DNA from: Streptomyces sp. Edi2
Lineage (GTDB): Bacteria > Actinomycetota > Actinomycetes > Streptomycetales > Streptomycetaceae
DNA length: 64,000 nt
NCBI RefSeq assembly: GCF_040253635.1
Contig: NZ_JBEJGX010000003.1
Span: forward strand, 2,542,001-2,606,000
Direction of reading: 5' to 3'
Shown here: positions 9,269 to 16,603 of the stretch, in pieces
Position numbering within the stretch: position 1 is the first letter of the stretch
Layout: each line of letters begins with the position of its first letter
Translations under genes and position numbers: made by a program
The notes under the pieces: model-generated
The model's database searches: none
Told to the model about the DNA's origin: nothing
What the model saw: the letters and a program-made list of their open reading frames with translations, nothing else

Positions 9269-9730
9269 TCAGTGCTTCCCTCCACCGAGCGATTCCATCC
9301 TGGCCCTCTCGGCATGATCGGCGTCCTTGTACGACACGCCGGTGTTGTGCAGCTTGCTGGAGGCTTCCGACAGCATCGCGCTGAGGTTCCCTGCCCCATC
9401 TCCCCATCGCCTGCCCAAGGTGGACAACCCAAGGCCGGACTGCCAACCATCCAGCAAACTCGACGACGCATCAGAAGTTGCGTCCCGGGCCTTCTGATCC
9501 ACTTTGTCCGTGTCGGCGCGCAGGCCCTCCAGCGCGGTGGAAGTCTTCTCCAGTACGTCCGTAAGGACCGATGCCTGCCGACCTCCGTGCCCTGCACCTC
9601 CACCGCCGTTGCCACCGGCCGAGTTGAGCTCCATCGTCACGTTCTGCTGCTTGGCGGCGTCCGTGAGCGATCCGTCCGTGTTGTAGCGGAATGGATTGAG
9701 CCGGCGGTCCCAGTCCTGGTCGTACGTCAT
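9269..9730 (-). CDS. Small helical protein opening the T7SS operon
   Basis: A 153-residue protein starting MTYDQDWDRRLNPF after a GGGGGGAAG ribosome site. A glycine-rich stretch (GGNGGGGAGHGG) separates a short N-terminus from a helical region with several Trp/Gly positions (DGWQSGLG, RRWGDGAGN), reminiscent of WXG-type helical hairpins. No signal peptide or membrane helix is present. It is the first gene of the minus-strand operon and its stop lies two bases before the next start, so it is probably coupled to the 714-residue WXG-domain protein, perhaps as its chaperone-like or heterodimer partner. The function is unknown. Confidence 0.68.
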   Translation of the reverse strand: MTYDQDWDRRLNPFRYNTDGSLTDAAKQQNVTMELNSAGGNGGGGAGHGGRQASVLTDVLEKTSTALEGLRADTDKVDQKARDATSDASSSLLDGWQSGLGLSTLGRRWGDGAGNLSAMLSEASSKLHNTGVSYKDADHAERARMESLGGGKH

Positions 9731-10210
9731 GCACTTCCCCCCGTAGCGGTGCAGGTAGATGATCACTGTAATCGCGCTGCAGACGGAGCCTAAGGCGTCA
9801 AGTGGGCGGGAACAATTAGCCGAGCGGCTCGTTTCGGCCAAGCGCTGACCTGCCTATCCACAACTCCGGGCAGAGGTGGAGCAATCACTGAAGGTGCGCA
9901 ACGCACCCCTAACGGATGGGTGGCGGCCGGGCGACTGATGGGTGGGAACACGAGGGCACCACCGCTGATGCGGCCCAAGCAGACGTGGACACCAACGGTC
10001 AGCATCCGCAACCTCTCCTTCTTGTCTCTTCGATCAGTGCTAACGGCCGTTGCCGTGTGACCAGCCCTTCGCTGTGGAGGTCAGCGCCTCGGCGAACGCG
10101 TACGCAGATCGGGCTGCGTCGCGCGGGGCGAAGGCACACTCGACGTTGGCTGGGCCGAGCGGACTTCAGCCGGGGGCATCTTTCGAGCGTCGCGCGCAAG
10201 TGGTGTGAGC
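9731..10210. other. Intergenic region upstream of the T7SS operon, up to the IS3 element
   Basis: About 480 bases with no supported gene on either strand. Open frames exist but have no recognisable protein character. It should contain the promoter of the minus-strand secretion operon. I see no clear operator or terminator. Confidence 0.5.
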
Positions 10211-10230
10211 TTGTTCCGCTTTGACGGACA
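10211..10230 (+). repeat. Left terminal inverted repeat of the IS3 element
   Basis: TTGTTCCGCTTTGACGGACA, matching the reverse complement of 11462-11481 at 19 of 20 bases. Confidence 0.85.
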
Positions 10231-10245
10231 CCATTGGTGTGGTGG

Positions 10246-11118
10246 TCAGGCTGCGAGTGCGGTCTCATATTCGGCGGGACTGCGGTAGCCGAGGCTGCTG
10301 TGTAGTCGGTGCAAGTTGTACCAGCCCTCGATGAAATCAAAGATCGCGGTGCGGGCGGCGGCCCGGCTGGGCCAGGCGGCAGTGCCGAGCAACTCTCGCT
10401 TGATGGTGGCGAAGAACGACTCGGCGAGCGCGTTGTCCCAGCACTGGCCGGTGCGGCCGACCGACAGCCGGATGCCGAACTGGTCAGCCAGGGAGGCGAA
10501 TTGCTGACTGGTGTACTGGCACCCGCGATCGGAGTGGAAGATCACCGGACGGGTGGGGCGACGCTGCCGGCAGGCGGCCTTGAGAGCATCGGCGACCAGA
10601 TCGGTCCGCAGGTGATCGGCTGTCGCCCAGCCCACCACCCGGCGCGAGGCGATGTCGATGACAGTGGCCAGGTAGAGCCAGCCCTCCTCGGTCGGGATGT
10701 ACGTGATGTCGCCGCACCAGCGAGCGTCGAGGGCCGCTGCGTCGGGCCGGAAGTCCCGGACAACGAGGTCGGGCCGCACGGCAGCTCGTGGATCGGGGAT
10801 CGTGGTCGGGTGCCGCCGTCTGCGGTGCCGGCCCTGCAGCCCGGCGGCCCGCATCAGCCGGGCGACGCGGCGACGGCCGCATCTGGAGCCCTCACGCTTC
10901 AGTGCGGCGTGGATGCGTGGGGAGCCGTAGGTGCCGCGCGAGTGCTCATGGACTTGCGTGATCTGTTCGGTCAGCTCGGCGTCGCGGGCTGCCCGCGGGC
11001 CGGGAGTACCGGTGCGGCGGGCGTAGAAGGCGGTTCTGGAGACCCTCAGCAGTTCACACGCTCGTTTGACGTTGTGGCCGCTCTGCTTCTCCGCCTCGAT
11101 GAACGGGTGCACCGTCAC
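10246..11118 (-). CDS. IS3-family transposase OrfB (DDE integrase)
   Basis: This is the catalytic subunit of the IS3 transposase, about 290 residues. The N-terminal HTH_21-type region reads HNVKRACELLRVSRTAFYARR and the substrate-binding part HSRGTYGSPRIHAALK. The rve core has the catalytic triad: Asp in WCGDITYIPT, Asp in FHSDRGCQYTS and Glu in ALAESFFATIKRE, with the terminal RLHSSLGYRSPAEYE. The GTG at 11118 overlaps the orfA stop by four bases (GTGA). OrfB may thus be made by coupled restart as well as, or instead of, the programmed -1 frameshift known in many IS3 elements, which would yield an OrfAB fusion. Confidence 0.94.
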   Translation of the reverse strand: MTVHPFIEAEKQSGHNVKRACELLRVSRTAFYARRTGTPGPRAARDAELTEQITQVHEHSRGTYGSPRIHAALKREGSRCGRRRVARLMRAAGLQGRHRRRRHPTTIPDPRAAVRPDLVVRDFRPDAAALDARWCGDITYIPTEEGWLYLATVIDIASRRVVGWATADHLRTDLVADALKAACRQRRPTRPVIFHSDRGCQYTSQQFASLADQFGIRLSVGRTGQCWDNALAESFFATIKRELLGTAAWPSRAAARTAIFDFIEGWYNLHRLHSSLGYRSPAEYETALAA

Positions 11119-11423
11119 CGGGTCTCCTTCGCGAAGAAAGCCGTGGCTCGCTTGAGGATGTCGACGTCCTCGCGCAGTCGGCGGTTCTCTCGCCGCAGCG
11201 CGGCCAGTTCCTCGCGTTCGCTGCTGGTCAGGCCTTCGCGCTCGCCCGCGTCGACCTCGGCCTGGCTGACCCACAGCCGTACTGCCGTCTCGGTCAGATC
11301 GAAGTCCTTGGCGATCTGACCGGCCGAGCGGTCACCGCGCCGGCACAGCTCGACGATCTCCGCCTTGAACTCCGGCGTGAACGAACGGCGAGGGCGAGGC
11401 TTCTTCTTCCCCATGCTCTCCAT
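11115..11423 (-). CDS. IS3-family transposase OrfA (HTH, leucine zipper)
   Basis: A 102-residue HTH protein that binds the element's ends and pairs with OrfB. The HTH_Tnp_1 region reads RRSFTPEFKAEIVELCRRG and QIAKDFDLTETAVRLWV. A leucine-zipper-like coil follows (LAALRRENRRLREDVDILKRA) before ATAFFAKE. The ATG at 11423 has GGGAGG nine bases upstream and is preferred to earlier in-frame codons. Its stop overlaps the orfB GTG by four bases. Confidence 0.92.
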   Translation of the reverse strand: MESMGKKKPRPRRSFTPEFKAEIVELCRRGDRSAGQIAKDFDLTETAVRLWVSQAEVDAGEREGLTSSEREELAALRRENRRLREDVDILKRATAFFAKETR

Positions 11424-11461
11424 GATGGACATCCTCCCGGGGCAGAACCCCTGATCTCTGA

Positions 11462-11481
11462 TGTCCGTCAAAGCGGATCAA
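11462..11481 (-). repeat. Right terminal inverted repeat of the IS3 element
   Basis: TGTCCGTCAAAGCGGATCAA, the inverted partner of 10211-10230 with one mismatch. Confidence 0.85.
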
Positions 11482-11507
11482 GCCCACCCCAGGTCAGAGC
11501 CGTAATG

Positions 11508-11914
11508 GCGGACGAGTCGGCCTGTACGCCGGGTTTTGTCGCCCCCGGTCCTTGCGGGCCGGGGGGAGACGGCCATCCATCTAGGGCTGTCGTTGCCGGC
11601 AGCCTCGTGCGGTCTACCCGCGGACTCGGGCGGGCAGCCCTCGGTCGTCCGCGCAGAGGCATCAGGGATGCCTCCTCTTGACCTTGCTCCAGGTGGGGTT
11701 TACCTAGCCCTCCGAGTCACCTCGGAGGCTGGTGGTCTCTTACACCACCGTTTCACCCTTACCGGAGGCCGAAGCCTCCGGCGGTCTGTTTTCTGTGGCA
11801 CTGTCCCGCGGGTCACCCCGGGTGGGTGTTACCCACCACCTTGCCCTGTGGAGCCCGGACGTTCCTCGGGGGGATCAGTGATCCCCACGCGGCCGTCCGG
11901 CCGGCTCGTCCGCC
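11508..11914 (-). ncRNA. rnpB: RNase P RNA (bacterial type A)
   Basis: This is the catalytic RNA of ribonuclease P, which matures tRNA 5' ends. Read on the minus strand, the 5' end CGGACGAGCCGG pairs with the 3' end CCGACTCGTCCG to form P1. Conserved blocks appear in order: GAGGAACGTCCGGGCTCC near the 5' end, ACAGTGCCACAGAAAACAG then ACCGCC, GGTAAGGGTGAAACGGTGG, TAAGAGACCACC, and a 3' section including GACAAAACCCGGCGTACAGG. The length of about 405 nt suits a streptomycete RNA. No protein is expected here, although shadow frames exist. The IS3 element begins about 27 bases past its 3' end. Confidence 0.97.
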
Positions 11915-11923
11915 GTGGTGACC

Positions 11924-11929
11924 ATGCTA
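11924..11929 (-). promoter_or_regulatory. Candidate -10 box of rnpB
   Basis: On the minus strand TAGCAT lies about seven bases before the expected rnpB 5' end, the right place for a -10 hexamer. No convincing -35 box is seen at the matching distance. Confidence 0.4.
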
Positions 11930-12038
11930 CCCGTAGGGGGCGGGGGTCCTCGCCGGGCTTCCCCGTGCTCCGCTCCTGTTGCGTCGTGCCGGTTCCCCCG
12001 TTTCCCCCGTTCCCCCGTTCCCTCGTTTCGTCGTGCCC

Positions 12039-12094
12039 GTTCCCTCGTTCCCTCGTTCCCTCGTTCCCTCGTTCCCTCGTTCCCTCGTTCCTCG
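12039..12094. repeat. 8-bp tandem repeat array (GTTCCCTC)n
   Basis: Six perfect head-to-tail copies of GTTCCCTC at 12039-12086, then a degenerate copy GTTCCTCG. Related GTTCC-rich sequence extends on both sides (about 11990-12130). It lies between rnpB and the MerR gene. It is a likely slippage-prone, strain-variable tract; no function is evident. Confidence 0.9.
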
Positions 12095-12170
12095 TGGGCC
12101 CCGTTCTTCGTGCGCCCCGTTCCCCGATCCCGTCCTCCCGTTCCCGTTTCCCGTGGGATCCGGTCAGCCC

Positions 12171-12201
12171 TTGACCTTGTCGCAGCGGCAACGTTTGTAC
12201 T
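12171..12201 (+). promoter_or_regulatory. MerR-type promoter/operator with 19-bp spacer
   Basis: TTGACC at 12171-12176 and TGTACT at 12196-12201 are separated by 19 bases, the over-long spacer typical of promoters controlled by MerR-family proteins. Between them is an imperfect palindrome TTGTCGC-A-GCGGCAA (12177-12191). A start point seven bases after the -10 would fall on the ATG at 12208, so the transcript may be leaderless. This suggests autoregulation. Confidence 0.65.
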
Positions 12202-12207
12202 GGGCGC

Positions 12208-13014
12208 ATGAGAATCGGAGAGCTCGCAGGTCTGATCGGCGTCAGTACCCGTGCCGTGCGCCATTACCACCACCTCGGACTGCTGCCCGAGCCGGAACGC
12301 CGCGCCAACGGCTACCGGGAGTACGGGCTGCGGGACGCGGTCGCGCTCGCCCGGGTGCGCCGGCTGACGGAGTTGGGGCTGGGGCTGGACGAGGTGCGGG
12401 ACGTGCTCGCCGACGACGCGGGGCGGGCGCTGCACGAGGTGCTGGCCGAGCTGGACTCGGATCTGGCCCGCCAGGAGGAGGAGATCCGTTCGCGGCGGGC
12501 CCGGCTGGCGGCGGTGCGGCGGCAGGCGGACGAGCACGGTGGGCTGCCCGCGGAGGGCCCGGTGTCGGACGAACTGGCGGCGCTCTTCGCGGAGATGGCC
12601 CGCGCTTCCGCCGCGCAGCCGGGGCCGGAGCCGGCGATGGCGGCGAAGGAACGGGAGGTGCTGGCGCTGCTCGAAGCGACGGGCGGGGAGGAGGGGAACA
12701 AGCGGATGGTGGAGCTGCTGGGGGAGGCGGTCGCGGCACCGGGGGCAATGCAGCAGATGTACGAGGTGTACGGGCTGCTCGACGCGCTGGTGGAGGCCGC
12801 GGCGGATGATCCGCGGGTGGAGGAGGCCGCGCGGGCGCTCGCGGACTGCATTCCGGAGGCGGTGGTCGCCGAGGCCGGCGGGGCGGAGCACTGGGAGCGC
12901 GCGGCCGCGGAGGCCGGCGGTTCCTTCACGGCGGCGTACTACGCGGACTTCGCGCCCGCGCAGGCCCAGGCCGTACGCCGGGCGATCCAGCTGGTCGCGG
13001 AGCGTGCGCGGTGA
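12208..13014 (+). CDS. MerR-family transcriptional regulator
   Basis: A 268-residue regulator. The N-terminal winged helix is clear: MRIGELAGLIGVSTRAVRHYH, then LLPEPERRANGYREY and the second HTH LARVRRLTELGLGLDEV. A charged coiled coil follows (about residues 80-115) and then a C-terminal domain of about 150 residues that probably senses a ligand; it is Ala/Glu-rich and lacks the paired cysteines of metal sensors. The gene sits behind a promoter with the 19-base spacer expected for its own family. Its stop overlaps the next gene's GTG by four bases, so the two are co-translated. Confidence 0.88.
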   Translation: MRIGELAGLIGVSTRAVRHYHHLGLLPEPERRANGYREYGLRDAVALARVRRLTELGLGLDEVRDVLADDAGRALHEVLAELDSDLARQEEEIRSRRARLAAVRRQADEHGGLPAEGPVSDELAALFAEMARASAAQPGPEPAMAAKEREVLALLEATGGEEGNKRMVELLGEAVAAPGAMQQMYEVYGLLDALVEAAADDPRVEEAARALADCIPEAVVAEAGGAEHWERAAAEAGGSFTAAYYADFAPAQAQAVRRAIQLVAERAR

Positions 13015-13775
13015 GCCGGGTGGCCGTGCTGCGCCGGCTGGGCGCCTACGAGGCGCGGTGGCTGATCAGCCTGGGCTGGTGGGTGGCGCGGCGGCGGATC
13101 GGGGTGGCGCCGGGCGAGCGGGCCCTGGGGTATGCGGGGGCGCAGGCCGCGTTCGTGTACGGGCTGGCGTTCGTGTGTGTGGTGGAGACGGTCGGGGTCA
13201 GCGTGCTGCTGGCGGACCATCCGGTGGCGCACACGGTGATGCTGGTCCTCGACGTCTACACGGTGCTGGTGGTGCTGGGTCTGCAGGCGGCGGCGGCCAC
13301 CCGGCCGCATGTGCTGGGGGCGGACACCTTGTGGCTACGGGCCGGGGCACGCCGGGACATACGGATCCCGCTGGCGCTGATCGCCTCCGTGCGCCACGAC
13401 CTCCGTTTCGTCCGAGAGCCGGAGAAGGAGGGCAAGGAGGTGGTGGAGCTGACGGTCGGCGATCAGACCTCGGTCACCGTCGAGCTGTCCGAACCGGTCG
13501 TGGCCGAGGGGATGCTGGGGCAGCGGGAGACGGTGCGTACGGTGCGCTTCCATGCGGATGACGCACGGGCGGCGGTGACGGCTCTGCGAACGCAACTGGC
13601 GGCGGTGACGGCCCTGCGGGCGCAACTGGCGGCGGACAACGCGGATACGGCGCTGGAAGCGGGCGCGGGCGCGGCACCGGAGACAGGCGCGGGCATGGCG
13701 CTGAGGTCGGGAACAGGCACGGCGCCGGAGACGGGCACGGGGGCGGCGTCGGAGGCAGTACGGGTGTGGCGCTGA
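13011..13775 (+). CDS. Hypothetical membrane-associated protein coupled to MerR gene
   Basis: A 254-residue protein of unknown function. The basic N-terminus (LRRLGAYEARWLISLGWWVARRR) is followed by two membrane segments at about residues 45-65 and 75-95 (FVYGLAFVCVVETVGVSVLL; VMLVLDVYTVLVVLGLQAAAA). A soluble beta-rich domain begins LWLRAGARRDIRIPLALIASVRHDL, resembling PH-like domains of some actinobacterial membrane proteins. The last 60 residues are low-complexity repeats (APETGAG, APETGTG). The GTG start overlaps the MerR stop, so the MerR protein may control this gene. The stop lies inside a frame-shifted repeat copy, so the C-terminus may differ between strains. Confidence 0.7.
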   Translation: MSRVAVLRRLGAYEARWLISLGWWVARRRIGVAPGERALGYAGAQAAFVYGLAFVCVVETVGVSVLLADHPVAHTVMLVLDVYTVLVVLGLQAAAATRPHVLGADTLWLRAGARRDIRIPLALIASVRHDLRFVREPEKEGKEVVELTVGDQTSVTVELSEPVVAEGMLGQRETVRTVRFHADDARAAVTALRTQLAAVTALRAQLAADNADTALEAGAGAAPETGAGMALRSGTGTAPETGTGAASEAVRVWR

Positions 13776-13850
13776 GGTCGGGAGCAGGCACGACGCCGGA
13801 GACGGGCGCGGATACGGCGCCGGACGCGGGTACGGCGCCGGACGCGGGCG
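13695..13850. repeat. Direct repeats crossing the stop codon of the preceding gene
   Basis: A unit beginning GGCGCTGAGGTCGGGA recurs about 71 bases apart (from 13695 and from 13766), followed by shorter GCGCCGGACGCGGG repeats near 13820-13850. As 71 is not a multiple of three, the second copy is read in another frame and supplies the TGA stop. Confidence 0.8.
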
Positions 13851-13859
13851 GGGCCGTGG

Positions 13860-15344
13860 TCAGGCGGGGGTGAAGCGGACGGGGTGGTGGCCCGGTTCGG
13901 CTTCGGCGAGGCGGACCGGGATGCGGTGGCCCAGGGGCAGCGCGGGGCCTTCGGGGGCGGTTTCGACGGTGCCGATGACGGCCGGGTCGTAGAGGTGGAC
14001 GGTGCCGTGGGTGGGGTCCTTCTCCTGGATGTCGACGACCAGCGCCTCGAAGATCTCGCCGACCCGGTCCCGGAGCAGCGCCGCTTCCACCAGGTCGACG
14101 CAGGAGCGCTCCACCTGATTGGCGCGCTGGGCACCGGTCTCCATCTCGCGGGGCAGGGCGGGCAGCGCGCTGCGCACCCAGCCGGGCGGTTCGACGCCGG
14201 CCGAAGCGGCGAGGCACAGCTCGGAGGTGTAGCGGTCGGCCAGCCGCCGCAGCGGCGCGGTGGCATGCGCGTACGGGGCGGCGACCGCGGCGTGCAGCGC
14301 CTCGGAGGCCCGTGGCGCGGTGCCGTCGAAGGTGGTGTAGCCGGCGCCGCGCAGCAGGGCGGTGCACTCCTGCAGGAACGCGGCGTGGGCGGGGCGCCGC
14401 GGGTCGAGGGTGCGGATCAGCGCCGCGTACGAGGTGTGGTGCGGCCAGTCGACGCCGAGCGCACGGGCGGTCAGGCGGAGCCGGGCGACCGAGCCGTCGG
14501 GGGCGGTCGGCAGCGTGCGGAGGATGCCGGTGCCGGAGGCCAGCATCAGATCGGCCGCTGCCATGCCGGTGAGCAGGGAGATCTGTGCGTTCCAGCCGTA
14601 GGCCGGGAGCGGGGCGCGGTATTCGAGGGTGTAGCAGCCGTCGCGCTCGACGATCTCCTGCTCGGGGACGTTGAGGGAGATCGCGCCGCGGGCGACCTCC
14701 AGCTCCTCCCGCAGCAGGCCGATCTCGCGGAGCAGGGCGAGCGGTTCCTCGGCGGTCCCGTCGTCCAGGATCCGCTGGACTCCGGCGTAGTCCAGCCGGG
14801 CGCGGGAGCGGACCAGGGTGCGGCGTGCGGACGCGGCGGTCAGGGCGCCGTCCGCGTCGAGGTCAAGCTGCCACAGGACGGCCGGGCGGTCCCGGTCGGG
14901 CAGCAGGCTGGCGGCGCCTTCGCTCAGTACATGGGGATGCAGCGGGACCCGCACGTCGGGGAAGTAGAGGGTCATCACCCGGTGGTGCGCCTCGGCGTCC
15001 AGGGCGCCGCCGGGTGTCACGAAGGAGGCGACATCGGCTATGGCGTAGTGGATGCGGTAGCCGCCGCCGGGGCGCCGGGACAGGAACATGGCCTGGTCGA
15101 GGTCGGGGGAGCCGGGCGGGTCGAGGGTGAAGAGGGGGAGGTCGGTGGCGTCCTCCAAGGTGTGCTCGGTGGCCACCGCGCCGTCGGCGGCCGGGATCCG
15201 CGGGGCACGGGCGGCACTCTCGGCCTCGGCCTGGGCCGTGGGCGGGAAGTGGTCCGGGATCTCCAGCCTTCCGCGCAGCTCATGCAGCGCGACCCGCAGC
15301 GGGGCCTCGGCTGCGTCGGTCACATGCATATGGAGACGGGGCAT
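13860..15344 (-). CDS. RNB-domain exoribonuclease (RNase II/R family)
   Basis: A 494-residue 3'-to-5' exoribonuclease of the RNase II/R superfamily, acting on single-stranded RNA in the cytoplasm. The RNB core starts near residue 90: TLDPPGSPDLDQAMFL supplies the metal-binding aspartates, followed by YRIHYAIADVASFVTPGG, FPDVRVPLHPHVLSEGAASLLPD and later HATAPLRRLADRYTSEL, all typical. Where RNase II reads DLDDA this protein reads DLDQA. The ATG at 15344 (MPRLHMHVTD) is chosen because the upstream extension is Pro/Arg-rich low complexity. Unlike RNase R, no cold-shock or S1 domain is obvious, so this is the short actinobacterial form. Confidence 0.88.
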   Translation of the reverse strand: MPRLHMHVTDAAEAPLRVALHELRGRLEIPDHFPPTAQAEAESAARAPRIPAADGAVATEHTLEDATDLPLFTLDPPGSPDLDQAMFLSRRPGGGYRIHYAIADVASFVTPGGALDAEAHHRVMTLYFPDVRVPLHPHVLSEGAASLLPDRDRPAVLWQLDLDADGALTAASARRTLVRSRARLDYAGVQRILDDGTAEEPLALLREIGLLREELEVARGAISLNVPEQEIVERDGCYTLEYRAPLPAYGWNAQISLLTGMAAADLMLASGTGILRTLPTAPDGSVARLRLTARALGVDWPHHTSYAALIRTLDPRRPAHAAFLQECTALLRGAGYTTFDGTAPRASEALHAAVAAPYAHATAPLRRLADRYTSELCLAASAGVEPPGWVRSALPALPREMETGAQRANQVERSCVDLVEAALLRDRVGEIFEALVVDIQEKDPTHGTVHLYDPAVIGTVETAPEGPALPLGHRIPVRLAEAEPGHHPVRFTPA

Positions 15345-15625
15345 GCCATCGAGCGTATGGCGGGCGGCCGCTCCCGGCGCGGCGTGCGGGGGCCGGCCCC
15401 GGTTGGTGTGCGGGTGCCGCCCCCCGGGGGTGTGCGGGCACGGCCCCGGTGGCGGGCGGTTACGGCCTCGGGTGGCGGGCGCGTGCTCGGCCCCGGGGCG
15501 GCGTGCAGGTGCCCCGCCCGGCGGTGGCCGCGCCCCGCGGGTTCCCGGCCCGCCAGCCGCAGGCCATACGCTGTGCCGGGGCCGCACCCCGCCGTACCGC
15601 CGTACCGCCGTGAGGGAGAAACACC

Positions 15626-16423
15626 GTGCTCGTGCTGTTGCCGCCGTCCGAAGGGAAGGCCGCGGGAGCGGCCGGGGCGCCGCTGGATACCGGTGCGCTG
15701 TCGCTGCCCGCGCTGACCGCCGCGCGCGAGGCGGTGCTGGAGGAGCTGGTCGGGCTGTGCGCGGCGGACGAGGCCAAGGCCCAGGAGGTGCTGGGGCTCA
15801 GCGACGGCCTCAAGGGCGAGATCGCCAAGAACGCGGGACTGCGGACGGCAGGGACGCGGCCGGCCGGGGAGATCTACACCGGGGTGCTCTATGACGCGCT
15901 CGGGCTGGAGTCCCTGGACGCGGCGGCGCGGAAGCGGGCCGAGCGGTCCCTGCTGGTGTTCTCGGGGCTGTGGGGCGCCGTACGGATCGGTGACCGGATT
16001 CCGTCCTACCGCTGCTCGATGGGCGTGAAGCTGCCGGGGCTCGGCGCGCTGGGCGCGTACTGGCGGGCGCCGATGGCCGAGGTGATGCCCGAGACCGCCG
16101 GGGACGGGCTGGTCCTGGATCTGCGCTCGGCGGCGTATGCGACGGCCTGGAAGCCCAAGGGCGAGGTGGCCGGGCGGACCGCGACGGTGCGGGTGCTGCA
16201 GTCGAAGACCGTGGCCGGCGTGGAGAAGCGGACGGTGGTCAGCCACTTCAACAAGGCGACCAAGGGACGGCTGGTGCGGGATCTGCTGTCGGCGGGCCTG
16301 GCGCCGGCGGGTCCGGCGGAGCTGGTGGAGGCGCTGCGGGGGCTGGGGTACGCGGTGGAGGCGGAGCCTCCGGCGAAGGACGGCAAGGCGTGGGCCGTCG
16401 ATGTGATCGTGACGGAGCTGTAG
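15626..16423 (+). CDS. yaaA: YaaA-family peroxide stress protein (DUF328)
   Basis: A 265-residue YaaA/UPF0246 protein. In E. coli YaaA lowers intracellular free iron during peroxide stress and limits Fenton damage. The N-terminus MLVLLPPSEGKA is the family signature, followed by YTGVLYDALG, LLVFSGLWGAVRIGDRIPSYR and the C-terminal VVSHFNKATKGRLVRDLL. The GTG at 15626 has GAGGGAG about eight bases upstream. It is divergent from the RNB ribonuclease. Streptomycete copies are slightly longer than the E. coli protein, as here. Confidence 0.93.
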   Translation: MLVLLPPSEGKAAGAAGAPLDTGALSLPALTAAREAVLEELVGLCAADEAKAQEVLGLSDGLKGEIAKNAGLRTAGTRPAGEIYTGVLYDALGLESLDAAARKRAERSLLVFSGLWGAVRIGDRIPSYRCSMGVKLPGLGALGAYWRAPMAEVMPETAGDGLVLDLRSAAYATAWKPKGEVAGRTATVRVLQSKTVAGVEKRTVVSHFNKATKGRLVRDLLSAGLAPAGPAELVEALRGLGYAVEAEPPAKDGKAWAVDVIVTEL

Positions 16424-16603
16424 GACGGAGGTCGGGGGCGGCGGAGGGGCTGTAGAGCGCGCCTGTAGGGCCGGCCCGGGGGTGGACCTGCCGGGCGGGC
16501 AGGTCCACGGGCCGACGGCTTCCAGCGGCCTTCCGGCAAGCCATCGTTGCAGCATGCGCAACGCTCGTTGCGGAGAGTGGGTGAGCGGGCGCAGGATGGC
16601 GGC

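Larger units (their letters stand above)
10211..11481 (-). mobile_element. IS3-family insertion sequence (orfA + orfB)
   Basis: A complete IS3-type element of about 1.27 kb. The ends carry near-perfect 20-base inverted repeats (TTGTTCCGCTTTGACGGACA at the left; the right end in reverse complement differs at one base). Inside are orfA (HTH/leucine zipper) and orfB (DDE integrase), both minus. Both genes look intact, so the copy may be active. AGC occurs at 10208-10210 and at 11481-11483 and could be a 3-base target duplication, but this needs the ends shifted by one base. The right end is only about 27 bases from the 3' end of rnpB. Confidence 0.9.

Noticed and set aside
12001..12130. Considered as a CRISPR array because of short repeats
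   Set aside because: Repeat units are 8 bases and directly adjacent, with no spacers; no cas genes are in the window.
11536..12174. Plus-strand open frame across rnpB and the 8-bp array
   Set aside because: It overlaps the RNase P RNA and low-complexity repeats; the translated repeats have no family.
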